Shown here: positions 51,048 to 59,758 of the stretch, piece by piece | How positions within the stretch are numbered: the stretch's first letter is position 1 | How the letters are laid out: every line of letters begins with the position of its first letter | NCBI RefSeq assembly: GCF_015482775.1 | Contig: NZ_CP058214.1 | Coordinates: forward strand, 3,462,501-3,526,500 | DNA length: 64,000 nucleotides | Source: Kaustia mangrovi | Lineage (GTDB): Bacteria; Pseudomonadota; Alphaproteobacteria; Rhizobiales; Im1 | Direction of reading: 5' to 3' | The notes under the pieces: generated by a model | What the model saw: the letters and a program-made list of their open reading frames with translations, nothing else | The model's database searches: none | Told to the model about the DNA's origin: nothing | Program-made: the position numbers and the translations under genes

Positions 51048-51134
51048 CCCCCTCGCCCCGGCTCCGGCCGCACCGCCGCCCTGCCTCCCTGGGGACGGCA
51101 GGTCCGCCGCACTGGCGGCGGGCGGGCGAGGGGG
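51048..51134 (+). terminator. Large multi-stem inverted repeat between binding-protein and permease genes
   Basis: CCCCCTCGCCC (51048-51058) and GGGCGAGGGGG (51124-51134) match perfectly over 11 bp. Nested inside are CTGCC/GGCAG (51081-51085, 51097-51101) and CCGCCG/CGGCGG (51104-51109, 51116-51121). The fully structured 136-base gap has no T-run. It is the most elaborate of five such elements in this window. Confidence 0.6.
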
Positions 51135-51165
51135 ACGGACCGATCAACCTCGCGACGCGCAAGAC

Positions 51166-52119
51166 ATGAAGACAGTCCAGTTCATTCTCGGCCGGTTCCT
51201 CGGGGCCGTGGCGACGATGTTCATCGGCGCGCTTGCCGTGTTCCTCGTCATGCAAGCCGCACCGGGCGATCCGGCGCTTGCCGCGCTCGGGGAATCGGCA
51301 ACGCCGGAAGCCGTCGCCGCCTTCCGCGCCGAGCGCAATCTCGACGCGCCGCTTACCGAGCAGTTCGCCTCATGGCTCCAGGGCGTGGCTCAGGGCGATT
51401 TCGGCAAGTCGCTGACCATCGCCGGCGGCATCCCGATCTCCGAGCTCGTCGTCACGCGCCTTCCGAACACGCTCTTTGTCGGCCTCTACGCCATCGTGTT
51501 CGCGGTCGCGGTCTCGCTCTTCATGGGCTCGCTCGCCGCCATAAAGCGCGGCAGGATGAGCGATACGGTGGCGACCTCGATCTCGGCGCTCGGCGTGTCC
51601 ATGCCGGATTTCTGGCTCGGCTATGTGCTGATCCTGGTCTTCGCGCTGACACTCGGCTGGCTGCCGTCCTACGGCTTCACGAGCCCGTTCGAATCCCTGT
51701 CCGGGGCCTTCGTCACGGGGCTCCTGCCGGCGCTCGCCATTGCCGCGCCCATGGCCGCGGTCTTCGCGCGCACGCTCAGGACTTCGCTTCTGGAGAATTC
51801 GGGCCGCGACTACGTGACCGTCGCCCGCTCCTTCGGCTTCTCCAGGCCCTTCGTCTTCGAGCACTATGTGTTCCGCAACTCGATCATTCCCTACATCGTG
51901 ATCGTCGGCTTGCAGATCCGCTACCTGCTCGGCGGCGTGGTCGTGGTGGAGCGCGTCTTCGGCGTGCCGGGCGTCGGCTCGCTCATGGTGGATGCCGCCT
52001 TCGCGCGCGACTATCCGGTCGTGCAGGCCTGCACCATCGTGTTCCTGACCATCGTCCTCTCGGTCAACTTCACCGTCGATATCATCTGTGCCGCCCTCGA
52101 CCCGAAGAGGACGCGATGA
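51166..52119 (+). CDS. Dipeptide-type ABC importer permease (DppB-like)
   Basis: Inner-membrane permease of 317 residues with the DppB layout: a first helix, AVFLVMQAAPGDPALAALG, then several membrane segments. The EAA loop lies near GRDYVTVARSFGFSRPFVFE and is followed by IVIVGLQIRYLLGGVVVVER. The ATG follows a weak ribosome-binding site. It heads the permease/ATPase part of the importer operon. Confidence 0.92.
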   Translation: MKTVQFILGRFLGAVATMFIGALAVFLVMQAAPGDPALAALGESATPEAVAAFRAERNLDAPLTEQFASWLQGVAQGDFGKSLTIAGGIPISELVVTRLPNTLFVGLYAIVFAVAVSLFMGSLAAIKRGRMSDTVATSISALGVSMPDFWLGYVLILVFALTLGWLPSYGFTSPFESLSGAFVTGLLPALAIAAPMAAVFARTLRTSLLENSGRDYVTVARSFGFSRPFVFEHYVFRNSIIPYIVIVGLQIRYLLGGVVVVERVFGVPGVGSLMVDAAFARDYPVVQACTIVFLTIVLSVNFTVDIICAALDPKRTR

Positions 52120-52152
52120 TGGCCGGTGCCGGGCAGACAGGGGAGATGGCCC

Positions 52153-52983
52153 ATGTGGCGTGACTTCAGGGCGAGCTGGACGGCCATGACCGGCCTCGGC
52201 GTCACGGTCTTCGTCCTTCTCTGCGTGATCGTGGTGGCGAGCCTCATGCCCTACTCGCCGACCAAGATGTCGTTCACCGGCGTGCTCCAGCCGCCCTCGC
52301 TCGCGCATCTCTTCGGCACGGATTCCTTCGGCCGCGACGTCTTCACGCGCGTGCTCTACGGGGCACGGGTCTCGCTCGTCATCTCCGGCGCGGGGATCGC
52401 GCTCGCCCTCCTCATCGGCACGACGGTGGGAATGACGGCGGCCTATCTCGGGCGGCTCTACGACCTGCTCGTCATGCGCTTCATGGACCTCCTGTTCTCC
52501 TTCCCCTCCTTCGTGCTCGCCCTGTTCCTCATGGTCATACTGGGCTTCGGGGTGGTGAATGTGAGCATCGCCATCGCGCTCGTCTACATCCCGATATTCG
52601 CCCGCCTCGCGCACAACATGACGCTCGCCGTGCGCGAGGAACCCTATGTGCAGGCCGCCCGGCTCATGGGCCAGCACCCCTTGAGGCTGCTCGCCCGCGA
52701 GATCCTGCCCAATATCGCCGCGCCGCTCATGGTCCAGGCGAGTATCGGCGTGGCGTTCGGCATCGTCATCGAGGCGGGCCTGAGCTTCATCGGGCTGGGC
52801 GTGCAGCCGCCGACGCCGTCGCTCGGCGTCATCATGGCCGACGGGCAGGAATATTTCCGCCGCGCGCCATGGGTACTCACAATGTCGGGCCTGGCGGTCT
52901 GCTTCGCCCTGCTCGGCCTCAACCTTCTGGGAGACGGGCTGCGCGACCTCGTCGATCCCCGCTTGCGCAAGAGGGCGGAATGA
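52153..52983 (+). CDS. Dipeptide-type ABC importer permease (DppC-like)
   Basis: Inner-membrane permease of 276 residues. It has an N-terminal helix (GLGVTVFVLLCVIVVASLMP), the DppC motif HLFGTDSFGRDVFTRVLYG and an EAA loop around EEPYVQAARLMGQHPLRLLA. The ATG at 52153 has GGGGAG before it and is preferred over a GTG 27 bases earlier. Its stop overlaps the following ATPase start (ATGA). Confidence 0.92.
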   Translation: MWRDFRASWTAMTGLGVTVFVLLCVIVVASLMPYSPTKMSFTGVLQPPSLAHLFGTDSFGRDVFTRVLYGARVSLVISGAGIALALLIGTTVGMTAAYLGRLYDLLVMRFMDLLFSFPSFVLALFLMVILGFGVVNVSIAIALVYIPIFARLAHNMTLAVREEPYVQAARLMGQHPLRLLAREILPNIAAPLMVQASIGVAFGIVIEAGLSFIGLGVQPPTPSLGVIMADGQEYFRRAPWVLTMSGLAVCFALLGLNLLGDGLRDLVDPRLRKRAE

Positions 52984-53966
52984 CGGCGACCAACCTTCTG
53001 GAGGTGCGCAACCTCACCACGGGCTTCCGGCTCCGGGACAACGAGATCCGGGTGGTGGAAGGCGTCGATTTCGACGTGAAGCGCGGCGAGGTGCTGGGCA
53101 TCATCGGGGAATCGGGCTCCGGCAAGACCGTGTCGTGCATGTCGATCCTGCGCCTGCTGCCCGAGCACACCGCGATCGATGCCGATCGCATCCGGTTCGA
53201 CGGCGAGGAGATCGCCGGCTGGCCGGAGAGCGAGTTCGCAGCGCTCCGGGGCCGGCGCATGGCGATGATCTTCCAGGACCCGGTCGGTTCGTTCAATCCG
53301 GTGAAGACCATCGGCTGGCATTTCAGGCATGCGAGCCGGCGCGTCGCCGACAGCCGGCCGGAGCTCTTCGCCGACCGCGACGCCTGGCGGCGCGAGGCGG
53401 TCGCCGTGCTCGGCCGTGTCGGCATTCCCCACGGGGCCCAGATCCTCAAGAGCTATCCCCACCAGCTCTCCGGCGGCATGCTGCAGCGTGCGCTCATCGC
53501 GCTCATCCTGCAGCTCAGGCCGTCCCTCGTCGTGGCCGACGAGCCGACCACCAATCTCGACAATATCGTCGAGCACCAGATCATCGAGCTGTTCCAGAGG
53601 CTGAAGGAGGAGACGGGAGCCTCCTTCCTGTTCATCACCCACGACATGTCGGTCGCCGCCAAGCTCTGCGACCGGATCGCGGTGATGTATGCGGGCCAGA
53701 TCGTGGAGATCGGCCCGGCGAAGGATTTGCTCGCCGACCCGAAACATCCATACTCGCAAGGCCTCGTGCGCACGGCGACGGAGCTGGTCGAGCGGGTCGA
53801 CCGGTTGAGGGAGATCCCCGGCGAGTTGCCGAACTGGCGGTCCATGCCGGCGGGCTGCCGCTTCGAGCCGCGCTGCCCCCATGCGCGCGAGGGCTGCACG
53901 GCCGCCCAGCCCATGCGGTTCCCCGGGCCGGGCCGCGAGGTGCGCTGCCTGCTCTATGACGGGTGA
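52980..53966 (+). CDS. Dipeptide-type ABC importer ATPase (DppD-like)
   Basis: ATPase of 328 residues with Walker A (GESGSGKT), signature LSGGMLQR, Walker B (LVVADEPTTNLD), the H-loop THDMS and the C-terminal oligopeptide-transporter extension (GCRFEPRCPHAREGC). The ATG overlaps the DppC-like stop. The signature has Leu where most members have Arg before Gln-Arg, a minor change. Confidence 0.92.
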   Translation: MTATNLLEVRNLTTGFRLRDNEIRVVEGVDFDVKRGEVLGIIGESGSGKTVSCMSILRLLPEHTAIDADRIRFDGEEIAGWPESEFAALRGRRMAMIFQDPVGSFNPVKTIGWHFRHASRRVADSRPELFADRDAWRREAVAVLGRVGIPHGAQILKSYPHQLSGGMLQRALIALILQLRPSLVVADEPTTNLDNIVEHQIIELFQRLKEETGASFLFITHDMSVAAKLCDRIAVMYAGQIVEIGPAKDLLADPKHPYSQGLVRTATELVERVDRLREIPGELPNWRSMPAGCRFEPRCPHAREGCTAAQPMRFPGPGREVRCLLYDG

Positions 53967-53996
53967 AACGGCCGTGAACACGGAAGGAACAAGGCT

Positions 53997-54992
53997 TTGA
54001 CCGACGCGCCGCTGATCGAGCTTCGCAATCTTGTGGTCCGGTTCCGCGCCAAGCGGGGGCTCGATAGCGTCATGTCGAAGGGGCCGCGCTTCATCACGGC
54101 CGTCGACGATGTGAGCCTGAATATCCCGCGCGGCGAGATCTACGGCCTCGTGGGCGAGTCCGGATCGGGCAAGACCACGCTCGGCAAGACGATCCTGCGG
54201 CTGGTCGATCCCACATCGGGGGCGATCCTGCTCGACGGGCGCGATATCGCCGCGCTGCCGGAGGGCGGCCTGCGTCCGATCCGGCGCCGTCTCCAGACGG
54301 TGTTCCAGGACCCCCTGTCCTCGCTCAACCCGCGCAAGAGGGTACGCGACGCGCTGGCGACGCCGCTCAGGCTCCACCGCATGGTGCCCGCCGGGCAGGT
54401 GGACGCGCGCATCGACGATATCCTCACCCGGGTCGGCCTGTCGCCGGTGTTCCGCGACCGGTTCCCCCACGAGCTCTCCGGCGGCCAGCTCCAGCGCGTG
54501 GCCATCGGCCGGGCGCTCACCATGGAGCCGGACTTCCTGGTGGCCGACGAGGCCGTCTCCAAGCTCGACGTGTCGGTGCGCGCGCAGATCCTGAACCTCT
54601 TCAAGGACATCCAGGCCGCCTCCGGCATGACCATGCTGTTCATCACCCACGATCTGCATGTCGCGCGCTATCTGTGCACCCGCATCGGCGTGATGTATTT
54701 CGGCAAGCTCGTGGAGTCCGGGCCGACGGAGGCGTTGTTCAACGACCCGCGCCACCCCTATACAAAGGCCCTGCTGGCGACCGTCGGCGACGATGACGGC
54801 ACGGTAGCGGGAACGGCGAGGGCGGACGAGGCGTTCAATCCGACGGAGGACGACCGCACCGGCTGCCGCTTCTACAGGCGTTGCCCGATCCGCACCGATC
54901 GCTGTGCGACGCGCCATCCTCCGATGGAGACGGTGGGGACGGGCCACGAGGTCGCCTGCTATGAATGGCAGAGGTTGAGCAAGGCGGCATGA
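53997..54992 (+). CDS. Dipeptide-type ABC importer ATPase (DppF-like)
   Basis: ATPase of 331 residues. It has Walker A (GESGSGKTT), Q-loop (FQDPLSSLNPRKR), signature LSGGQLQR, Walker B (FLVADEAVSKLD, with Ala-Val in place of the usual Pro-Thr/Val-Ser) and the H-loop ITHDLHVARYL. The C-terminal Cys-rich extension is CRFYRRCPIRTDRC. The start is TTG at 53997, backed by GGAAGGA; no ATG or GTG gives a better fit. It ends inside the start of the gntR gene. Confidence 0.9.
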   Translation: MTDAPLIELRNLVVRFRAKRGLDSVMSKGPRFITAVDDVSLNIPRGEIYGLVGESGSGKTTLGKTILRLVDPTSGAILLDGRDIAALPEGGLRPIRRRLQTVFQDPLSSLNPRKRVRDALATPLRLHRMVPAGQVDARIDDILTRVGLSPVFRDRFPHELSGGQLQRVAIGRALTMEPDFLVADEAVSKLDVSVRAQILNLFKDIQAASGMTMLFITHDLHVARYLCTRIGVMYFGKLVESGPTEALFNDPRHPYTKALLATVGDDDGTVAGTARADEAFNPTEDDRTGCRFYRRCPIRTDRCATRHPPMETVGTGHEVACYEWQRLSKAA

Positions 54993-55678
54993 TGGCGGAC
55001 AGCGGGCGCGGCGACCGGACCCTCCAGAGCCAGAAGGTCTATGACCGGCTGCGCCGGGACATCTCCGCGCGGCGCATGTTGCCGGGCGCGGTGCTCAACG
55101 AGGCAACCCTGAGCGAGCGCTACGAGGCCAGCCGCACGCCGGTGCGCGAGGCGCTGTTCCGGCTGGAGCAGGAGGGCTTCCTGGAGAAGGTCGGCCGACA
55201 GCTCCGGGTCAAGGAATTCACCTTCGCCGACGTGGAGGAGCTCTACCAGCTTCGCGAGGGGCTGGAGAAGATGGCCGCCAGGCTTTGCGTCGAGCGCGCC
55301 AGCGAGGCCGATCTCGACGCGCTGGAGAGCCAGCTGGAGGCCTATTCGGCCTACGATCTGGCCAGCCAGTACGATATCTTCAACGAGCACGCCAACCTGT
55401 TCCACCGCTCGATTGCACATCTGTGCGGGAACCGGATGATCCGCGATCAGCTTCTGGCGATCTACGACAAGGTTCTGGTGATCAGCGCCCGCTTCTACGA
55501 GCGCGGCCATTCCGTGGAGGACGCCCAGCGCGAGCACGCCATGATCCTGCGGGCGCTGCGCGAGCGCGACGTCACGCTCGCGGAGGCCGCGGTCCGGTTC
55601 CACATTCAGGGTGTCGTCAGCCTCTACCGGCAGAGCAACGCGCCGGACCCGTTCGAGCACTCCGGAACCCGGACGTGA
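54989..55678 (+). CDS. GntR-family transcriptional regulator (FCD type)
   Basis: Regulator of about 229 residues. The winged helix is at LSERYEASRTPVREALFRLE, and the FCD effector domain covers roughly residues 80-215, with FNEHANLFHRSIAHL holding likely metal ligands. The ATG at 54989 overlaps the ATPase stop (ATGA) with AAGG before it; an in-frame ATG at 54965 is the alternative. Last gene of the importer operon, it probably binds the GTATAC inverted pair (49211-49220, 49361-49370) between the divergent operons. Confidence 0.88.
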   Translation: MMADSGRGDRTLQSQKVYDRLRRDISARRMLPGAVLNEATLSERYEASRTPVREALFRLEQEGFLEKVGRQLRVKEFTFADVEELYQLREGLEKMAARLCVERASEADLDALESQLEAYSAYDLASQYDIFNEHANLFHRSIAHLCGNRMIRDQLLAIYDKVLVISARFYERGHSVEDAQREHAMILRALRERDVTLAEAAVRFHIQGVVSLYRQSNAPDPFEHSGTRT

Positions 55679-55694
55679 TCTGCGGGTCGGCGGT

Positions 55695-56621
55695 TCAGTA
55701 ACCGCGCGCCCTGTCGATAAGGCCCTCCAGCGGCTCTCCGCGCTGGTGGCGGCGGATATTGTCGAGAAGGGCCAGCCCGCCGGCGTCGCCTCCCGCCACG
55801 CTCGCGATATGCGGCGTCAACAGGACACCGGGATGGTGCCAGAAGGGATGGCCGGCCGGCAGCGGCTCCTCGGAGAAGACATCGAGGACCGCGCCCTTGA
55901 TATGGCCGCTGTCGAGCGCGGCGATCAGATCGTCCTCCACGAGATGGCCGCCGCGCCCGACATTGACGATCCCCGCGCCCTCGGGAAGGGCGGCGAAGGT
56001 ATCCGCGTTCAGGATGCCGCGCGTCTCTGCGGTGAGCGGAAGCAGGCAGACGAGGATGTCGCAGCCTGAGAGGAACGGCTTGAGGCCGTCCGCGCCGGCA
56101 TGGCAATCGACACCTTCCAGGGTCTTCTGCGTGCGGCTCCAGCCGGAGAGCTGGAAGCCGAGCGTGGCGAGGTGGCCGAGAACCGCCTGGCCGAGCATGC
56201 CGAGCCCCATGACCCCGACCCGGCAGGCGCGCGCCGGGACGAGGCGGTGCTGGCGCCATTCGCCGGCCCTTTGCTGGGCGATATAGGCGATGAGATCGCG
56301 TTGCAGGGCCAGCACGCTCATGGCGGTGAATTCGACCATGCCGGTCACGAGGCCGGGTTCGATCATGCGCACCAGGGGAACGGTCTCCGGTACGGCGTCG
56401 AGATCGATGTGATCGACACCCGCGCCGACGGAGAACACCGCCTTGAGATTGGGAAACTGCGGGATGAAATCGTCCGGCGGAGACCACACGACGAGATAGT
56501 CGACACGGGCGGGATCGATATCGTCCGGCCAGATCCGAAAGTCGAGATCGGGCGCATTCCTCGCGAAGAGCTCCTGCCACTCGCGCCCGCGCTGCGTTTC
56601 GGCTCTGTAAAGGATCGTCAT
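55695..56621 (-). CDS. D-2-hydroxyacid dehydrogenase, GhrA-like
   Basis: NAD(P)H-dependent reductase of 308 residues, probably acting on glyoxylate, hydroxypyruvate or another 2-oxo acid. The cofactor motif is GVMGLGMLGQ. Catalytic residues are in NVGRGGHLVE (Arg), FSEEPLP (Glu) and LTPHIAS (His). The N-terminal half, WPDDIDPARVDYLVVWSPPD, is typical of the GhrA group. ATG at 56619-56621 is chosen; the frame upstream is non-coding in character. It converges with the gntR gene, 16 bases apart. Confidence 0.9.
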   Translation of the reverse strand: MTILYRAETQRGREWQELFARNAPDLDFRIWPDDIDPARVDYLVVWSPPDDFIPQFPNLKAVFSVGAGVDHIDLDAVPETVPLVRMIEPGLVTGMVEFTAMSVLALQRDLIAYIAQQRAGEWRQHRLVPARACRVGVMGLGMLGQAVLGHLATLGFQLSGWSRTQKTLEGVDCHAGADGLKPFLSGCDILVCLLPLTAETRGILNADTFAALPEGAGIVNVGRGGHLVEDDLIAALDSGHIKGAVLDVFSEEPLPAGHPFWHHPGVLLTPHIASVAGGDAGGLALLDNIRRHQRGEPLEGLIDRARGY

Positions 56622-56789
56622 TGTCGGTCTGCTCCAGGCAATGGGATGTCGGCGGCGGCGTCGGGCCACGGGGGAGGGCGGTCGCGGAGGGCATGTCTCC
56701 CCCCTGCGTCCATTGAACGCGATTTTGTAGCGTGTTTGCTGCCACAATATCCAGTGTCGGGAGGCGATTATGCGGACCTGCCGGTTGCT

Positions 56790-56803
56790 TTGACGCAGAT
56801 CAT
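56790..56803. promoter_or_regulatory. FNR/FixK-like box upstream of phaC
   Basis: TTGACGCAGATCAT fits the TTGAY-N4-RTCAA consensus at 9 of the 10 defined positions. It lies 53 bases upstream of the phaC start codon, within the range for an activator site. A second, perfect box precedes the phasin gene. Confidence 0.5.
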
Positions 56804-56856
56804 GTCGCGGGCGCGGTTACCGCCCTATCGAGAGAGTGCAGATGGAGGAGACGGTC

Positions 56857-58662
56857 ATGGCGAGGACAGCGGTCGTTCCCGTACAGGACAGGGCCGAGAC
56901 GGCGCCGCATACCGACAGGGACGAGGCCGATCCGCTCGACGCGATGGCCGTCGCCGTCGACCGGGCCGTTCATGCCTGGGCGGCCAATTTCACCGGCGGG
57001 CTCGCGCCGACATCGCTGTCGGCGGCATTCTCCGACTGGGCGGTGCATCTCGCCTCCGCGCCCGGCAAGCAGGCCCAGCTCGCCGGCAAGGCGATGAGGA
57101 AATGGAGCCGCTTCGGCCAGTATGCCATGCGCTGCGCACTGGCCAGGGACGGTGCGGAGCCCTGCATCGAGCCCCTCGCGCAGGACAAGCGCTTCTCCGC
57201 GCCGGACTGGCAGGGCTGGCCGTTCAACATCATTCACCAGTCCTTCCTGCTGCAGCAGCAATGGTGGCACAATGCGACGACGGGCGTGCCCGGCGTGTCG
57301 CGCCATCACGCGGACGTGGTCTCCTTCACGATGCGCCAGCTTCTCGACACGGTGTCGCCGGCGAACTTCATGGCGACCAACCCGGAAGTGCTTCGCCGCA
57401 CGATGGAGACCGGCGGGGAGAACCTCGTGCGCGGCGCGCAGAACGCCGTGGAGGACTGGCAGCGCACGGTAAGCGGAGAGCCGCCGGAGGGCACGGAGAA
57501 CTTCCAGCCCGGCGAGCATGTCGCGGTCACCCCCGGCAAGGTGGTCTTCCGCAACCGGCTGATCGAGCTCATCCAGTACGAGCCGGCCACCGAGACCGTG
57601 CATCCCGAGCCGGTCCTGATCGTCCCGGCCTGGATCATGAAATATTACATTCTCGACCTGTCGCCGGAGAACTCGCTGGTGCGCTATCTCACCGGTCAGG
57701 GCTTCACCGTCTTCATGATCTCCTGGCTCAACCCGACCGCGGAAGACCGCGAGCTCGGCATCGACGACTACCGCACCATGGGCGTCGGCGCCGCGCTCGA
57801 CGCCATCGGCAAGATCGTGCCCGACACACCGGTCCACGCCACCGGCTACTGCCTCGGCGGCACGCTCCTGTCCATCGCGGCGGCGGCCATGGCGCGCGAC
57901 GGCGACCGCCGGCTGAAGACGGTCTCCCTGTTCGCGGCGCAGTCCGACTTCGAGGAGGCGGGAGAGCTGACGCTCTTCGTCGACGAGAGCCAAATTGGCT
58001 TCCTGGAGGACATGATGTGGTTCCAGGGCACGCTCAAATCGGGCCAGATGGCGGGCGCCTTCACGCTCCTGCGCTCCAACGACCTCATCTGGTCGCGCCT
58101 CGTCCACAGCTACATGATGGGCGACCGCGCGCCGATGTCGGATCTCATGGCCTGGAACGCGGACGCCACGCGCATGCCGGCGCGCATGCATTCGGAATAT
58201 CTCCGCCAGCTCTTCCTGAACAACGATCTGGCGGAGGGGCGCTTCGAGGTCGAAGGCCGGCCCGTCGCGCTCACCGACATCCGCGCGCCCGTCTTCGCGG
58301 TCGGAACCGAGCACGACCACGTGGCGCCTTGGAAATCGGTCTTCAAGGTGCATCTCCTGACCGACGCGGACGTGACCTTCCTCCTGGCGAGTGGCGGGCA
58401 CAATGTCGGGATCGTGGCCGCGCCCGGCAATCCCCATGCGAGCTATCGCATGCTCAGGACGCGGGAGAGGGACGGCTATCTCGATCCCGAAAGCTGGCTG
58501 GAGCGCGCAAAGGCGCAAAAAGGGTCCTGGTGGCCGGCCTGGGCGAAATGGCTCGCCGGCCATTCCTCGCGCGAGCGTGCTGCTCCGCCGCCGCTCGGCA
58601 ACCCGAAGGCAGGGCTCGCGCCGATCTGCGACGCGCCGGGAACCTATGTGATGCAGAGATAG
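56857..58662 (+). CDS. phaC: Class I poly(3-hydroxyalkanoate) synthase
   Basis: PHA polymerase of 601 residues that joins (R)-3-hydroxyacyl-CoA units on the granule surface. The lipase-like box is GYCLGG with nucleophile Cys332. The partner aspartate is in GTEHDHVAPW and the histidine in SGGHNVGIV. The N-terminal PhaC domain includes DWQGWPFNIIHQSFLLQQQW. ATG at 56857 follows GGAGGAG; upstream GTG and ATG codons at 56836 and 56842 would include that site in the gene. A phasin gene lies convergent downstream, separated by a strong hairpin. Confidence 0.96.
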   Translation: MARTAVVPVQDRAETAPHTDRDEADPLDAMAVAVDRAVHAWAANFTGGLAPTSLSAAFSDWAVHLASAPGKQAQLAGKAMRKWSRFGQYAMRCALARDGAEPCIEPLAQDKRFSAPDWQGWPFNIIHQSFLLQQQWWHNATTGVPGVSRHHADVVSFTMRQLLDTVSPANFMATNPEVLRRTMETGGENLVRGAQNAVEDWQRTVSGEPPEGTENFQPGEHVAVTPGKVVFRNRLIELIQYEPATETVHPEPVLIVPAWIMKYYILDLSPENSLVRYLTGQGFTVFMISWLNPTAEDRELGIDDYRTMGVGAALDAIGKIVPDTPVHATGYCLGGTLLSIAAAAMARDGDRRLKTVSLFAAQSDFEEAGELTLFVDESQIGFLEDMMWFQGTLKSGQMAGAFTLLRSNDLIWSRLVHSYMMGDRAPMSDLMAWNADATRMPARMHSEYLRQLFLNNDLAEGRFEVEGRPVALTDIRAPVFAVGTEHDHVAPWKSVFKVHLLTDADVTFLLASGGHNVGIVAAPGNPHASYRMLRTRERDGYLDPESWLERAKAQKGSWWPAWAKWLAGHSSRERAAPPPLGNPKAGLAPICDAPGTYVMQR

Positions 58663-58718
58663 GGCGGTTTCCGGCCGGGCTGGCGCCGGGTCCACCAAAC
58701 GGCAAGAGACGTGATTGG

Positions 58719-58752
58719 GACCGGAACCCCGGCATCCTGCGGGGCTCCGGTC
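58719..58752. terminator. Bidirectional terminator between phaC and phasin genes
   Basis: GACCGGA (58719-58725) and TCCGGTC (58746-58752) plus inner CCCCG/CGGGG (58727-58731, 58740-58744) form a long, nearly perfect stem in the gap between the convergent genes. No T-run is present. Confidence 0.65.
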
Positions 58753-58765
58753 GGGTTGGCCCGGC

Positions 58766-59098
58766 TCAAGCCACTTCGCGCGAAATGGCGTCCTGGGCCT
58801 CTTCCATGACCTTCGTGGCTTCCGCGCCGTAATCGCTCATCGCGGTTTCCACGAAGTGCGACTGGACGTCGACGGCATCCGACAGCGACTTGCAATGGGC
58901 GAGCTGCGAGAACAGCTCGGCCTGCGCCTGCAGGCGCTTTCCGGCAAATCGCAGACCCTCTGCGGTCAGCGTCATCGGCATGTCGATCGCCATCGCCTTC
59001 CACAGCCGCGGCAGCGGTCCTGTCGCATCGAAGGTTTCGGTGAAGAACGGGATGCCGGTCTCCGGCTTGCCCGACTCCGTCTTGGGGGTGGCGGCCAT
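58766..59098 (-). CDS. Phasin-family PHA granule protein
   Basis: Small amphipathic helical protein of 110 residues expected to coat PHA granules. The region FTETFDATGPLPRLWKAM and the long helices AGKRLQAQAELFSQLAHCKS and VDVQSHFVETAMSDYGAEAT fit the phasin pattern. The ATG at 59096-59098 has AGGAGGAGAG before it, a strong site as expected for an abundant protein. It faces phaC, and an FNR/FixK-like box lies 71 bases upstream. Confidence 0.85.
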   Translation of the reverse strand: MAATPKTESGKPETGIPFFTETFDATGPLPRLWKAMAIDMPMTLTAEGLRFAGKRLQAQAELFSQLAHCKSLSDAVDVQSHFVETAMSDYGAEATKVMEEAQDAISREVA

Positions 59099-59168
59099 TG
59101 CTCTCCTCCTTCCGCAATCCGGCCCCATGGCCGAAGCGGCAGGCAAGCAGGTTTCGCAACGCACCGCC

Positions 59169-59182
59169 TTGATTCAGGTCAA
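59169..59182. promoter_or_regulatory. FNR/FixK-like box upstream of the phasin gene
   Basis: TTGATTCAGGTCAA fits TTGAY-N4-RTCAA at all ten defined positions. It lies between the DoxX gene and the phasin start, 71 bases upstream of the latter. With the box before phaC it suggests low-oxygen control of PHA storage. Confidence 0.55.
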
Positions 59183-59216
59183 GCCCGGCTTGGCCGGAGG
59201 ACCTGTCAGAGGATGG

Positions 59217-59669
59217 TCAGAACTGCCGGCCGATCCGCGCATCGACCGAATGGCGGTTGGCGCCGCGGATCACGAAGAAGAAGAGGATCGCCGCCCACAG
59301 GATCGACTTCTCCGCGCCCATATAGCCCTGGCCCTGGGTGATCCAGTGGAACCAGACGGTTACCAGGAGCACGATCATGCCGGCAAACGCCGCCGGGCGG
59401 GTGAACAGTCCGGCCGCGATCAGGATGCCGCCGAAGAATTCCGTGCAGGACAGGAGCAGCGACCACAGCTCGCCGGGATGGAAGCCGAGGCTCTCCACCA
59501 TGCCGGCGGCCCCGAAGGGATCGGTGATCTTGGCCGATCCGTGGACCGCCAGGGCAAGTCCCGCAACGACGCGCAGGAGCGTCTCGGCGAAATCGTGGGC
59601 ACCGGAATAGAGGCCGCCCATCGCCGGGACGATGAGCTTTCCGGAGGGCCGGGCGTTCTCGTCGGTCAT
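59217..59669 (-). CDS. DoxX-family membrane protein
   Basis: Inner-membrane protein of 150 residues with four hydrophobic segments: DFAETLLRVVAGLALAVHGS, the region ELWSLLLSCTEFFGGILIAA, AGMIVLLVTVWFHWIT and SILWAAILFFFVI. The pattern RVVAGLALAVHGSAKI and GLFTRPAAFAGMIVL is typical of DoxX/DUF2306-like proteins. Members are linked to redox or sulfur-stress roles, but the function of this one is unknown. A run of four TTTCGCC-type bases gives no clear promoter upstream; it may be expressed alone. Confidence 0.82.
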   Translation of the reverse strand: MTDENARPSGKLIVPAMGGLYSGAHDFAETLLRVVAGLALAVHGSAKITDPFGAAGMVESLGFHPGELWSLLLSCTEFFGGILIAAGLFTRPAAFAGMIVLLVTVWFHWITQGQGYMGAEKSILWAAILFFFVIRGANRHSVDARIGRQF

Positions 59670-59758
59670 CGTGGTCTCCCCTCTCGCAGTTGCGTGCGAT
59701 ATCGACGGGAAAACCGATGTCCGTCAACCCACAAATCCGTGAGCTGGCTCCTTCAGGC

